From Maricaulaceae bacterium (GTDB taxonomy: Bacteria; Pseudomonadota; Alphaproteobacteria; Caulobacterales; Maricaulaceae): DNA of 64,000 nt. The position numbers were made by a program, and so were the translations under genes. Shown piece by piece: positions 16,494-27,992 of the stretch (position 1 is its first letter; each line of letters begins with the position of its first letter). The stretch spans positions 186,001 through 250,000 of the forward strand of contig JAHCJP010000002.1 of NCBI GenBank assembly GCA_026126205.1. Reading direction: 5' to 3'. The notes under the pieces were generated by a model that saw only the letters and a list, made by a program, of their open reading frames with translations, was not told the DNA's origin and did not search any database.

Positions 16494-16526
16494 CGGCTCC
16501 GCCCTTCCGGGCGGGGCCGTTCGCTT
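16494..16526 (+). terminator. Rho-independent terminator of symporter gene
   Basis: An 11-bp stem (16494-16504 with 16509-16519, one G-T pair), TTCC loop, followed by TTCGCTTTT. Confidence 0.7.
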
Positions 16527-16527
16527 T

Positions 16528-16929
16528 TCAGAGCCGAATCAACTGGTTCCAGATCATGGCGGCGGCGAGGCCGAGGGCGACGCCGATGCTGTTGGCGGCG
16601 ATGTCGGCCAGCGAGCGCGTGCGGCCGACGATCTCCAGCCCCTGCAGCCATTCAATGCCCGCGCCATAGAGGGTCAGCGTCAGGGCGAGGCCGCCCAGCC
16701 CGGCCGCCCCGGCGGTGAGGCGCGGAAACGCCTGTCGGGCCAGAAACGCCAGCGCCGCAAAGGCCAGCGCATGTTCGATCTTGTCATGCCCCAGCGGGCG
16801 CGGCGGCGGCGAAACGCCCGGCCACAAGGCCAGCACGGTGACAGCGGCGAGGCAGACCGCGAATCCGGCCCGGAACGCCGCACGCGCCGCTGGACGCGCC
16901 GCCGGGGCATTCTTACCCTGTGCTTCCAT
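16528..16929 (-). CDS. VanZ-like family membrane protein
   Basis: 133-aa small membrane protein with the VanZ-like pattern: [29 protein letters not shown], and [16 protein letters not shown], with four TM helices. VanZ gives low-level teicoplanin resistance in enterococci; the role in Gram-negative bacteria is unknown. ATG16929 is preferred; an in-frame ATG at 16953 would add 8 residues and overlap the bioB start codon on the other strand. Confidence 0.8.
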   Translation of the reverse strand: MEAQGKNAPAARPAARAAFRAGFAVCLAAVTVLALWPGVSPPPRPLGHDKIEHALAFAALAFLARQAFPRLTAGAAGLGGLALTLTLYGAGIEWLQGLEIVGRTRSLADIAANSIGVALGLAAAMIWNQLIRL

Positions 16930-16951
16930 CCTGTCCGGAGCCCCCTTTCGC

Positions 16952-17956
16952 ATGCCCTTGAATCCTCAAAACCCGGTGTCTGACATCACCTATCTGTCAC
17001 GCCCGCGCCATGACTGGACGCGGGACGAGGCGGCGGCCATTCACAACGCGCCGTTCAACGACCTGATTTTCGCCGCCCAGAGCGTGCACAGACGGCGCCA
17101 TGACGCCAACACGGTGCAGAAGGCGCAGCTGCTGTCGGTGAAGACCGGCGGCTGTCCGGAGGATTGCGGCTATTGCAGCCAGTCGGCGTTTCACGAGACC
17201 GGGCTGAAGGCGAGCAAGCTGACCCCGGCGGCGGAGGTGCTCGCCGCCGCGCAGCGCGCGAAGGCCGGCGGCGCGACGCGTTTCTGCATGGGCGCGGCGT
17301 GGCGCGGGCTGAAGGACCGCGACCTGCCCGCGGTGTGCGAGATGATTTCCGGCGTCAAGGCGCTGGGCATGGAGACCTGCGTGACGCTGGGCATGCTGGA
17401 GGACGGCCAGGCCGAAAAGCTGAAGGCCGCGGGGCTGGACTTCTACAATCACAATCTCGACACCAGCCCGGAATTCTACGGCGAGATCATCACCACCCGC
17501 ACCTATGCCGACCGGCTGGACACGCTGGCGAAAGTGCGCGCGGCGGGCATCCATGTCTGCTGCGGCGGCATCCTGGGCATGGGCGAGGGCGAGGCCGACC
17601 GCATCGGCCTGCTGGTCGAGCTGGCCAACCTGACGCCGCATCCCGAAAGCGTGCCGATCAACCATCTCGTCGCCGTGCCGGGCACGAAGACGGCGAGCGC
17701 GCAGCCGCTGGACGGGCTGGACTTCGTGCGCGCCATCGCCACGGCGCGGATCATGATGCCGGAATCGGTGGTGCGCCTGTCGGCGGGGCGCGAGGGGATG
17801 AGCCGCGAATTGCAGGCGCTGTGCTTTCTCGCCGGGGCGGGGTCGATCTTCGTCGGCGAGGAATTGCTGACCACGCCCAATCCGGACCATGCCGAGGACG
17901 CGGCGCTGTTCGCGGCCCTGGGGCTGTCGCCCGCCCGGGCGGAAACAACAGCCTAG
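16952..17956 (+). CDS. bioB: Biotin synthase
   Basis: 334-aa radical SAM enzyme that inserts sulfur into dethiobiotin. Cys68, Cys72 and Cys75 in [13 protein letters not shown] bind the [4Fe-4S] cluster, and [15 protein letters not shown] and [11 protein letters not shown] are BioB signatures. No other bio genes are present. ATG16952 gives the usual N-terminus; the open frame continues upstream only as an antisense shadow of VanZ. Its TAG stop overlaps the TAG stop of the convergent gene in a shared CTAG. Confidence 0.97.
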   Translation: MPLNPQNPVSDITYLSRPRHDWTRDEAAAIHNAPFNDLIFAAQSVHRRRHDANTVQKAQLLSVKTGGCPEDCGYCSQSAFHETGLKASKLTPAAEVLAAAQRAKAGGATRFCMGAAWRGLKDRDLPAVCEMISGVKALGMETCVTLGMLEDGQAEKLKAAGLDFYNHNLDTSPEFYGEIITTRTYADRLDTLAKVRAAGIHVCCGGILGMGEGEADRIGLLVELANLTPHPESVPINHLVAVPGTKTASAQPLDGLDFVRAIATARIMMPESVVRLSAGREGMSRELQALCFLAGAGSIFVGEELLTTPNPDHAEDAALFAALGLSPARAETTA

Positions 17957-19068
17957 GCGGCGGCGCGCGACTGCAGAAACCCGGTCAGCGTCTGTTCGAA
18001 TTCGTAGAACAGGTCGGCCAGCTCGCCGGCGGGCGCGGCCGGGGGAATGCCGGGGCGGAACTGCATGTCCCACACGGCGCAGATATGCTCGATGACGCCG
18101 ACGCGCTCTCCGAGATCGGCGAACAGGCGCGGCGCGGCGAGCAGGAAGGTGCGGAATCCCGCCGCGTCCTCGCGCTGGGTCAGCCCCGCATAGGCGGCGT
18201 CATAGCGCTTGATGATCATGGCGATCTCCGCCCCCACCCGCGCCAGGCCCTGCGGAATCGCCTCGCGCTGGCGGGCGATATAGTCCGCCTGTTCCGTCGT
18301 CCCGGTTCCCCGCACCATCACCTTGCGGATGCCGTCCAGGTGTTCGGGCAGTCCGAGGCGCAAGCGCTCCAGCAGCCATTTGAAATACAAAAATCCCTTC
18401 CAGCAGAAGATGCCTTCGCGATACTCGTCCGGCTCCAGCATCAGGGTTCTGCGCAACTCCTCGCTGCCCGGCCCGTCCGGTTTCAGCAGCACTTTTTCGG
18501 CCAGGCGCGGGGCGAACTCCCCGACATCGGCCTGCGCGCCGAAGGCGATGCGGACCAGGGCGGAGAACTCGTCGCGCACGAAGTCATAGATCCGGCGCAC
18601 GTCCTCCTCGGCCAGGTCGAAATAATCCGGGTGCAGGTTGAGGCCCGCGCTTCTCAGGTATTCGCGCAGCACGAACGGGTCCAGCGTCGGCGCCGCGGCC
18701 AGCATGCCGAGGACCAGCTCGTCGTGCTCGCGCTCCTCGGCCGCGTCGCCCCAGATTTCGCGCGCCACCTGGTCATAGCCGCTCTGGCCCATCAGAAAGT
18801 ATTTGCCGCCCAGGGTCATGTCCTGCGCGTTCAGCGGCAGGATCACCTTGGTGGCGTAGCGCTTCGGCGGTTTCAGCATCATGGCGTCGCGCATCGGCAG
18901 CGACACCTTGCAGACGATCGCCCGGCACAGCAGCCGGTTGCGGAACATCCATTCGTCGCGCTCCGCCCGCTCCGCGACCTTCTGGTGCGATCGCAGAATG
19001 TTGAGATAGCGGCTGGTCGACCCGGCGTCCCGGATCAGGTTCAGGGCGTGTTTGCCGCGTTGCGTCAT
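17953..19068 (-). CDS. Conserved protein of unknown function
   Basis: 371-aa cytoplasmic protein with no signal peptide or TM helix. I do not recognise the family. It is mostly helical, rich in charged residues, and begins [16 protein letters not shown]. The middle part has [20 protein letters not shown] and [21 protein letters not shown]19068 is chosen because the 18 residues upstream are Cys/Arg-rich and atypical. It is convergent with bioB and follows the 90-aa gene at 19208 in the same direction. Confidence 0.7.
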   Translation of the reverse strand: MTQRGKHALNLIRDAGSTSRYLNILRSHQKVAERAERDEWMFRNRLLCRAIVCKVSLPMRDAMMLKPPKRYATKVILPLNAQDMTLGGKYFLMGQSGYDQVAREIWGDAAEEREHDELVLGMLAAAPTLDPFVLREYLRSAGLNLHPDYFDLAEEDVRRIYDFVRDEFSALVRIAFGAQADVGEFAPRLAEKVLLKPDGPGSEELRRTLMLEPDEYREGIFCWKGFLYFKWLLERLRLGLPEHLDGIRKVMVRGTGTTEQADYIARQREAIPQGLARVGAEIAMIIKRYDAAYAGLTQREDAAGFRTFLLAAPRLFADLGERVGVIEHICAVWDMQFRPGIPPAAPAGELADLFYEFEQTLTGFLQSRAAA

Positions 19069-19207
19069 TGTCCTCCCCACAGGGCACGCCCGTCTTGCGG
19101 ACGCCCGTTCGGGACAACGCACCTCAAACGCAGGTGCTGGTTTCCAGCCGCGCTATATCCCCGGATGCGGGGCGCGGCGGATACAGCTTATAATGTCCGC
19201 CCGCCGT

Positions 19208-19480
19208 TCACGCCACACCGATACGCGGCGGGCCGCCGCGCGCGGCCTGCGACGGGCCGAAAGCGCGGTCGAGCAGATGGGTCGAATCCTGCGACAACTC
19301 GATAGCCGCCGTCAGATTCTGCAGGATTTTCATGTTGTTGGCCATCACGTGCAGGGCCTCGGGCCGGTGATCGCGGGCGATCTTCTCGCAGCGGTGAATC
19401 ACCTCGGCGCGCAGCGCCAGCAGCACGTCCTCCAGCCGCGCGCCGGCCGGATTGTCTTCGGAGACCAGAAAGCGGGTCAT
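19208..19480 (-). CDS. Small helical protein of unknown function
   Basis: 90-aa protein beginning MTRFLVSEDNPAGARLEDV. It is nearly all helical, with HVMANNMKILQNLTAAIELS and DSTHLLDRAFG. Family not recognised. GGGAGGG directly upstream supports ATG19480. It lies between the gyrB-side repeat and the 371-aa gene, 140 nt upstream of the latter. Confidence 0.6.
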   Translation of the reverse strand: MTRFLVSEDNPAGARLEDVLLALRAEVIHRCEKIARDHRPEALHVMANNMKILQNLTAAIELSQDSTHLLDRAFGPSQAARGGPPRIGVA

Positions 19481-19552
19481 GGCCGCCCTCCCTTGTTTTC
19501 CGGGGCGATCCTGACAGACGGGCGTTAATTTTTCGCTGCGGGGGGTGCGATT

Positions 19553-19599
19553 CCCTCGTCCTTCGTGGCTCGCGAAGCGGGCCACGAAGGACTAGGGCT
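19553..19599. repeat. Palindromic intergenic repeat
   Basis: A 12-bp inverted repeat (19558-19569 with 19581-19592, GTCCTTCGTGGC and its complement). The same sequence occurs at the ends of the 39097-39296 element and in the repeat at 39622. It follows the gyrB stop and may act as its transcription terminator. Confidence 0.7.
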
Positions 19600-19610
19600 C
19601 CAGCAAGCCC

Positions 19611-22064
<2,454 letters not shown>

Positions 22065-22081
22065 CTAGCCCATGCAGCCGC

Positions 22082-22137
22082 CCCCCGCCATGTTTGCGGG
22101 CAGGATTCGCACCGGGGATTCAGGGGGCGGAGTCAGG
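22082..22137. repeat. 56-bp direct repeat, copy 1 (gyrB side)
   Basis: 53 of 56 bases match 24308-24363. It covers the stop codon of the hydrolase gene (TGA complement at 22133-22135) and the region just upstream of gyrB. Confidence 0.9.
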
Positions 22138-24187
22138 GAGCGGCGGGGGTTAATTCGTCCGGTTTCGATGGTTCCCGGCTGATCGGGGCCGCCGCACCGG
22201 CAGGATCGCTCTCAGCTTCTGGTTCGGCGGGGCGCGTCAGATGGCCGTAAAGGTAGCGGTCGCGCCAGAAGGAGTAGTTCGTGAATTCACCATGAGTGCG
22301 CGGATGACAGCGATGTCCATTTTCCACGACGCCCCTGTTCATTTCATACAGCGCGTGACTCTCCGCGCCGCCTGGCCAATCCTCCTGAAGAACGCACTCT
22401 CTCACGTAAGAGAGTCCGTCAGCCTGCTCAGGGGGAGAAGGTCGAAAGATCGCGCTCAGCAACGTAAACAATGACGGACTAGCCTGCACTTGATCGTCCA
22501 ATGGTGGTGGCGGCTGAGCTTCTTGTTGCATGGGGAATACCCGGAATACCATCCGCCCGGCGACATCGGGCGGAATCATGTCCATGGTCCGCCAGACGTT
22601 CGACCATTTGCCCAGTGCGCGTTCGCTATCGTTTCGCGGGCGCTCAAAGTATTCGTCGATCCATTCAAGCAAGCTGCCCTGCGGCGCAACCCCGCCCATG
22701 AACAGCTCGCGCGATTCAGCCAGAGGATGAAGCATCAGATTATAAAATCGCATATCCGGATTTCGCTGCATCGCCGGAACAACACTACGGTAGGTACTGC
22801 GGATGGGTGCTGCGGCGCCCATGTATATGACGCGGTCAAAATTCAGGTGCTCGCCAAATTCAGATAGTATTTCGTTGCCGACAATCGCGCCCATGCTGTG
22901 ACCAACAAATGTGATCGGCAGTCTATCGTCTGCGTCTATGTCTTGTTGCGTACAAATCATGTATTGAAATAATATAGAGAATGCACCACGTCCCCTGTAT
23001 GCATCACCTTTGTTATCGCAAGTGCTTTTGTCCACAAACCGCCCAACAGGATCAAATTCATAGGGCAAGCGGATAGTGGCGCGCGTCCGCCGCACCATGT
23101 TATGCCATGAACTGGCGCCGGCCTCGACGCCGGTCACGGTCGCGGCCGTGCGCACGGGCCACAGGGCAGCATACCGGAAAGATTGGTGCACCCTCGACGG
23201 ACCAGTGTCATTTAAATCTTCGAAACAAATATAATTTGGAAAAATTACTGTCGGCACATGGCGCGGTAAGTAATTTTGTGAGTCATGTAGGTCTTCACCC
23301 CTTCTTACGATGAATCTACTTTGTAAGCGCCAGTTCAAGCGCCCGTCCGAGGTCGGCGACAAGCATTCTTCGGTGTTTGCTTCGGAGTCTTGAGGAAGAT
23401 GATAGTTGGGATGCCGGGCTCCGGGGGGCACGCTGTGCCGGAAACGATGGCTCTGGGTGACGAAATTTTCAGGCGCTCGGCCGATGCTAGAAACAAGGTC
23501 TCCGGCGATGCGGAAAGGGATGTTCAGCGTCTGGCTGGCGACATCTGGCTCCGCCCGGCGGTTCACACAGCAGATATACTGCCCGTAGGCGTTGGGAAAA
23601 TCCGAATTCCAGATCAAGAAAATCGGGAAATACCCATCGGCGAGCATCGCAGGGGCGTAGCGTTCCGCCGCAAGAACGGCGTTGCGATGAGTGACCAATC
23701 CGCCATGAGCGAAGACCAGAATGCGCAAATTATCTCGCCGCTCCGGGCGAACGTGAAAGTCTTCAGGATTACGCTGAAACCTGCGAATCTCCTCGGTGAT
23801 GTGCCTTGCTCGCTGCCGGGAGGGTTCAATATGCTTCCGCCCAATATGATCCCTCAATTGCTCGAGATCCATTCCAAGCAGCTCCCGCGCCGAACGGCGC
23901 GGTGGAATATCGTCGCTGCTGTTGCGGTAGACACTTCGGTACAGACCATCCTCATGGGCGGCCATCGTGTAAGGTTCGACACTACACCTTCTGCTCGAAT
24001 CCCCTGACCGGCCGATAATCAGGTATACGCGGCCATCATCATCCCGCGGCAAACCTGTGTCGCCCAAACACGCTCCCGTGACTGGCATGCTTGGGGCGCC
24101 GCCCCCACCAGCAATCGGCGCGTCCACCATGGTCGCGCAGCCGCCCAGCGATATAGCCGCGCATAACGCCAACGCCAGCCTTGCCAT
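22133..24187 (-). CDS. Lipoprotein alpha/beta hydrolase (lipase-like)
   Basis: 684-aa predicted outer-membrane or periplasmic lipoprotein (signal ending SLGGC, Cys17). The C-terminal half holds a lipase-type nucleophile elbow, VGHSMG with Ser431. An earlier LVFAHGGLVTH segment resembles an oxyanion-hole loop. The rest is not recognisable, so the substrate is unknown. It lies between recF and gyrB, which are normally adjacent. Parts of it are clearly AT-richer than the surroundings (for example 22950-23330), which suggests acquisition by transfer. It has its own candidate promoter, and its stop codon lies inside a repeat shared with the recF stop. Confidence 0.75.
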   Translation of the reverse strand: MARLALALCAAISLGGCATMVDAPIAGGGGAPSMPVTGACLGDTGLPRDDDGRVYLIIGRSGDSSRRCSVEPYTMAAHEDGLYRSVYRNSSDDIPPRRSARELLGMDLEQLRDHIGRKHIEPSRQRARHITEEIRRFQRNPEDFHVRPERRDNLRILVFAHGGLVTHRNAVLAAERYAPAMLADGYFPIFLIWNSDFPNAYGQYICCVNRRAEPDVASQTLNIPFRIAGDLVSSIGRAPENFVTQSHRFRHSVPPGARHPNYHLPQDSEANTEECLSPTSDGRLNWRLQSRFIVRRGEDLHDSQNYLPRHVPTVIFPNYICFEDLNDTGPSRVHQSFRYAALWPVRTAATVTGVEAGASSWHNMVRRTRATIRLPYEFDPVGRFVDKSTCDNKGDAYRGRGAFSILFQYMICTQQDIDADDRLPITFVGHSMGAIVGNEILSEFGEHLNFDRVIYMGAAAPIRSTYRSVVPAMQRNPDMRFYNLMLHPLAESRELFMGGVAPQGSLLEWIDEYFERPRNDSERALGKWSNVWRTMDMIPPDVAGRMVFRVFPMQQEAQPPPPLDDQVQASPSLFTLLSAIFRPSPPEQADGLSYVRECVLQEDWPGGAESHALYEMNRGVVENGHRCHPRTHGEFTNYSFWRDRYLYGHLTRPAEPEAESDPAGAAAPISREPSKPDELTPAAP

Positions 24188-24202
24188 CCCGTTATCCCTC
24201 CA

Positions 24203-24238
24203 CCCGCATGCAATTTAAGATTAACCATTCTTGTTTGA
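24203..24238 (-). promoter_or_regulatory. Candidate promoter of hydrolase gene
   Basis: On the minus strand TTGTCA, a 17-nt spacer, and TTAAAT, in an AT-rich stretch just upstream of ATG24187. An inverted repeat CTTGT-TTG-ACAAG (24230-24242) overlaps the -35 and could be an operator. Confidence 0.4.
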
Positions 24239-24307
24239 CAAGTTTGTTTCGTGGGCGCGCTGCTTGCCTTATCTGTCTTGAATCTATCAGCGGCCACAGT
24301 CCCGCCG

Positions 24308-24363
24308 CCCCCGCCATGTTTGCGGGCAGGTTTCGCACCGGTGATTCAGGGGGTGGAGTCAGG
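24308..24363. repeat. 56-bp direct repeat, copy 2 (recF side)
   Basis: Matches 22082-22137 with 3 mismatches. It covers the recF stop codon (24359-24361) and the first 51 bases downstream. The recF stop and the hydrolase stop fall on the same position of the repeat. Confidence 0.9.
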
Positions 24364-25528
24364 CGCTTTCGCGCACCCTTCCGGCCTCGACGGCGTAGTG
24401 CTGCGCCGCGGCGCCGAACGGCGCGAACAGGGCGGCGTCGACCCCGGTCAGCCAGGCCTGGGCCGCAAGCTGGGCGATCATCTCCGCCAGTCCTTCGCGG
24501 CGCGCCGCGTCCAGATGCGCGCAGGCCTCGTCCAGCAGCAGCACCGGCGCCGCGCCATGGGCGGCGCGCAGCACCTCGGCCTGCGCCATCACCAGCCGCA
24601 GCACCAGCGCCTTCTGCTCGCCGGTGGAGCATTCGCCCGCCGGGCGGTTCTTGCCGCGGTGGACGGCGCGCAGTTCGGTGCGGTGCGGCCCGCGCGTCAG
24701 CGTGCGGCCCGCGGCGGCGTCGCGCCCGCGCCCGGCGCGCAGTGCGGCGGCGAAACGGTCCTCGGCCTCGGCGGCGCTCATGCCGGCGGCGAGATCGGCC
24801 TCCACCGCGCCGTCCAGCGACAGGTCGGCTTTCGGAAACGCGCCGTCCGGGGCGTTCTCGATCGCCGCCTGCAGGCGGGCCAGCGCGTCCAGCCGCGCCG
24901 CGGCTGCGGCGGAGCCGTGGGCGGCCATGTCGGCCTCCAGCGCCGCCAGCCAGTCCGGGTCGGCGCGGTGCTCGTCCAGCAGCCTCTGCCGCCGGGCGCG
25001 CAGCTTTTCATACGCCCCCGCCGCCTCGGCCAGCGCCGGGTCGGCGGCGAAGGCGAGACGGTCGAAGAATTTCAGCCGCTCGGCGCGCGCATCCGCGAAC
25101 AGCCGGTCATGACCGGGGGAGAGCGCGATCATCGGCAGGGCGCGGGCCAGCGCCGCGCGCGTGGCGGGCGCGGAATTGAGCCGGGTTTCGCGGCGCGCGC
25201 CCTCGCGGGCGCCGGCGGCCAGCGTGATCGCGCCGTCCGGGCCGGTTCCCTCGGCCCACACCGCCCAGCCGGGCGCGGCCTCGCCATCCTGCGAACGGGC
25301 GATCTCGGCCGTCTCGGCGCCGCGCAGCCCCTTGCCGGGGGCCAGCAGCGATATAGCCTCCAGGATGTTGGTCTTGCCGGCGCCGTTGGGGCCGGAAAGA
25401 CAGACCGGGCGCGGATCGGGAGCGAGGTCCAGCGCTGCATAGACGCGGAAATCGGTCAGCCGCAGCTTCAGGATCGCCGCGGCGGGCCGGGCGGGCGCTG
25501 GCGCGGCTTTGCGGCGGGCCGCGCTCAA
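24359..25528 (-). CDS. recF: DNA replication/repair protein RecF
   Basis: 389-aa SMC-like ATPase that loads RecA at gaps. Walker A is SGPNGAGKTNILEAI, the signature region is STGEQKALVLRLVMAQ, and Walker B is VLLLDEACAHLD. The 20 N-terminal residues are an Ala/Pro/Arg-rich extension. It starts 4 nt after dnaN, so the two are one transcript. Downstream, the expected gyrB is displaced by about 2.2 kb. Confidence 0.96.
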   Translation of the reverse strand: MSAARRKAAPAPARPAAAILKLRLTDFRVYAALDLAPDPRPVCLSGPNGAGKTNILEAISLLAPGKGLRGAETAEIARSQDGEAAPGWAVWAEGTGPDGAITLAAGAREGARRETRLNSAPATRAALARALPMIALSPGHDRLFADARAERLKFFDRLAFAADPALAEAAGAYEKLRARRQRLLDEHRADPDWLAALEADMAAHGSAAAAARLDALARLQAAIENAPDGAFPKADLSLDGAVEADLAAGMSAAEAEDRFAAALRAGRGRDAAAGRTLTRGPHRTELRAVHRGKNRPAGECSTGEQKALVLRLVMAQAEVLRAAHGAAPVLLLDEACAHLDAARREGLAEMIAQLAAQAWLTGVDAALFAPFGAAAQHYAVEAGRVRESA

Positions 25529-25532
25529 CCCC

Positions 25533-26651
25533 CTACACCCGCAGCGGCATCAGCACGTACAGCGCGTCGTCGTCGCCGGAATCGGTGACCAGAGTCGGCG
25601 AGGCGGGGTCGGCGAAATGGAAGCGCGCCTCGCCGCCCTCGATCTGGCCGGCGACATCGAGGATGTAGCGGGCGTTGAAGCCGATGGCGAAGCCGTCGTC
25701 CTTGAACTCGGCCGGCAATTCCTCCACCGCCTGGCCGGATTCGGGATTGTTCACCGCCAGGGTCAGCGAGCCCGGCTCCACCGACAGTTTCACCGAGCGC
25801 GACTTCTCGATCGAGATGGTGGCGACGCGGTCCACCGCTTCGGCGAAGCGCTTGTTGTCGACGCTCATCAGTTTGGCGTTGTCGCGCGGGATCACGCGCT
25901 CATAGTCCGGGAAGGCGCCGTCGATCAGTTTCGAGGTCAGCACCGCGCGGCCCATGTGGAAGCGGATCTTGCCCTCGGAGACCGAGACCTTGACCTCGTC
26001 CCCCGCGTCCTCCAGCAGGCGGCGGGCCTCCTGCACCGTCTTGCGCGGCACGATCACGCCCGGCACGCCCTCGGCGCCGGCCGGCAGGTCGCATTCGGCC
26101 AGGGCGAGGCGGTGGCCGTCGGTGGCCACGGCGCGCAGCGTCTTGCGCTTGCCGGCGCTGGCGGCGTGCAGATGGATGCCGTTCAGGTAATAGCGCGTCT
26201 CCTCGGTGGAGATGGCGAAGCGCGTCTTGTCGATCAGGCGGGCGAGGGCGTCCTTGTCCAGCGCGAAGCTGTGCTGCAGGTCCTCGCCCGGCATCATCGG
26301 GAAATCCCCCGGCGGCAGCGAGGGCAGCGAGAAGCTGGACCGCCCGGCCTTCAGCGAGATGCGCGGGTCGTCGCCCGACAGCTCCAGCGTCACGTCGGCG
26401 CCCTCGGGCAGCTTGCGGACGATCTCGTACAGGGTGTGCGCCGGCGCGGTGGCCATGCCCTCGCGCTCCACCTGCGCCTCGGCGCTTTCCTGGATCTCGA
26501 TATCGAGATCGGTGGCCGCGAAGCTGGCCCCGCTCTTGCCGGCGCTGATCAGCACGTTCGACAGGATCGGGATGGTGTTGCGGCGCTCCACCACGGCCTG
26601 GACGTGGCCCAGGGCCTTGATCAGGGCGGCGCGTTCGATGGTCAGCTTCAT
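25533..26651 (-). CDS. dnaN: DNA polymerase III beta subunit (sliding clamp)
   Basis: 372-aa clamp with three repeated domains. It starts MKLTIERAALIKALGHVQAV, has the RGMATAPAHTLYEIVRKLP-type second strand, and ends in the hydrophobic pocket segment DDALYVLMPLRV. It is the first gene of dnaN-recF; dnaA is not in the window. Confidence 0.97.
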   Translation of the reverse strand: MKLTIERAALIKALGHVQAVVERRNTIPILSNVLISAGKSGASFAATDLDIEIQESAEAQVEREGMATAPAHTLYEIVRKLPEGADVTLELSGDDPRISLKAGRSSFSLPSLPPGDFPMMPGEDLQHSFALDKDALARLIDKTRFAISTEETRYYLNGIHLHAASAGKRKTLRAVATDGHRLALAECDLPAGAEGVPGVIVPRKTVQEARRLLEDAGDEVKVSVSEGKIRFHMGRAVLTSKLIDGAFPDYERVIPRDNAKLMSVDNKRFAEAVDRVATISIEKSRSVKLSVEPGSLTLAVNNPESGQAVEELPAEFKDDGFAIGFNARYILDVAGQIEGGEARFHFADPASPTLVTDSGDDDALYVLMPLRV

Positions 26652-26784
26652 GGTGAAAATCCGGCTGGTCGAGGGGTCCTGAACCTAGAAGCGTTCGCGG
26701 CGGCGCGGCAAGACGGGAATCAGGCGCGCCATGGCGCGCAGCATAGCGCAATTCCCCGCCGCGCAAGAGGAAAGGGGGATGAGG

Positions 26785-27198
26785 CTACGGATCCTCAGCA
26801 CGGCCCAGAGCATTCATTGGCTTGCGGCCCAAAATTCGCAATAGCAGGTTCCGACCGCCCTTCAAGAACGGGTACCAGAATCTCGCCGTTCTGCTGCTGC
26901 GATAAAGCGCGGCGTTCAACCGGTTGAAAAAACCGTCCGGCGGAGCGAGCAGGGCGAGAATATTCAAGGCGTCCGCCGCATGGTGGATGCGCCCGTCGAC
27001 AACGACAATGAACCCGTCATCCGGATTAAGGCCTTGCTCGGCAAAACGCCGTGCAGCACCCCGATCAATGCGCAGATCGATCACCCGCACTTCGCGTGCG
27101 GCCTCACGCAGACGGACATAGCGCACATAGCTTTGGCAAATCGGGCAATCGCCATCGTAGTAAACTTCGACCGTATCGGCGGTTGGCGCTCGGAACAT
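26785..27198 (-). CDS. DCC family thiol-disulfide oxidoreductase-like protein (DUF393)
   Basis: 137-aa protein of the DCC family. The signature YYDGDCPICQ carries Cys18 and Cys21 in a thioredoxin-like CxxC. GFIVVVDGRIHHAADAL and the C-terminal basic segment are also typical. ATG27198 puts the motif at the usual distance. It lies 11 nt downstream of rph in the same direction. Biochemical role not established for most members. Confidence 0.85.
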   Translation of the reverse strand: MFRAPTADTVEVYYDGDCPICQSYVRYVRLREAAREVRVIDLRIDRGAARRFAEQGLNPDDGFIVVVDGRIHHAADALNILALLAPPDGFFNRLNAALYRSSRTARFWYPFLKGGRNLLLRILGRKPMNALGRAEDP

Positions 27199-27209
27199 GG
27201 CAGCGCTCG

Positions 27210-27926
27210 CTAGGAACCCAGCGCCTTGCCCTGCATGGCGCACAGATCGGCGATGCCGGCCTTGGCGAGGGCCAGCAATTCCATGAACGCCGCCTCGGGT
27301 ACCGGCTTGTCCTCGGCGGTCATCTGGATCTCGATCACGCCGCCCGCGGCGTCGAGCACGAAATTGGCGTCGGCCTCGGCCACGCGGTCTTCTTCATACT
27401 CAAGGTCCAGCCGCGCGGTTCCGGCGACCAGGCCGCAGGACACCGCCGCCACCTGACCATAGACCGGATCGCGCTCCAGCACGCCTTCCTCAACCAGATA
27501 GCGGCAGGCGAGCTTCAGGGCGACGAAAGCGCCGGTGATCGCCGCCGTGCGCGTGCCGCCATCGGCCTGGATGACGTCGCAGTCGACGGTGACCTGCCGT
27601 TCGCCCAGCGCCTTCAGGTCGGTGACGGCGCGAAGGGAACGGCCGATCAGGCGCTGGATCTCCAGCGTGCGGCCGGACTGTTTGCCCTGCGCCGCTTCGC
27701 GCCGCGTGCGCTGGTGGGTGGCGCGCGGCAGCATGCCGTACTCGGCGGTCACCCAGCCCTGGCCCTTGCCGCGCAGCCAGGCGGGCACGGCCTCCTCGAC
27801 GCTGGCGGCGCACAGCACGTGCGTGCCGCCGAACTTGATCAGGCACGAACCCTCGGCATAGGCCGAGGCGCCGGGGATAATCTCGACGGGGCGGAGCGCG
27901 TTCAGCGCGCGGCCATAGGGGCGCAT
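27210..27926 (-). CDS. rph: Ribonuclease PH
   Basis: 238-aa phosphorolytic 3'-5' exoribonuclease that trims tRNA 3' ends. [34 protein letters not shown] core strands, LIGRSLRAV, and [19 protein letters not shown] are all family motifs. It is followed closely by the DCC gene. In many alphaproteobacteria rph is next to hrcA; here they are 25 kb apart. Confidence 0.97.
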   Translation of the reverse strand: MRPYGRALNALRPVEIIPGASAYAEGSCLIKFGGTHVLCAASVEEAVPAWLRGKGQGWVTAEYGMLPRATHQRTRREAAQGKQSGRTLEIQRLIGRSLRAVTDLKALGERQVTVDCDVIQADGGTRTAAITGAFVALKLACRYLVEEGVLERDPVYGQVAAVSCGLVAGTARLDLEYEEDRVAEADANFVLDAAGGVIEIQMTAEDKPVPEAAFMELLALAKAGIADLCAMQGKALGS

Positions 27927-27992
27927 GGGCTTCCTCCGGATACGGGTCTTCGCCTGCGGTCTAGGCCGGATCGGGCGGCAGGGAAAGGGCGG

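Noticed and set aside
22133..24363. Insertion sequence or transposon carrying the hydrolase.
   Set aside because: No transposase and no terminal inverted repeats; the flanking 56-bp direct repeat is too long for a target-site duplication.
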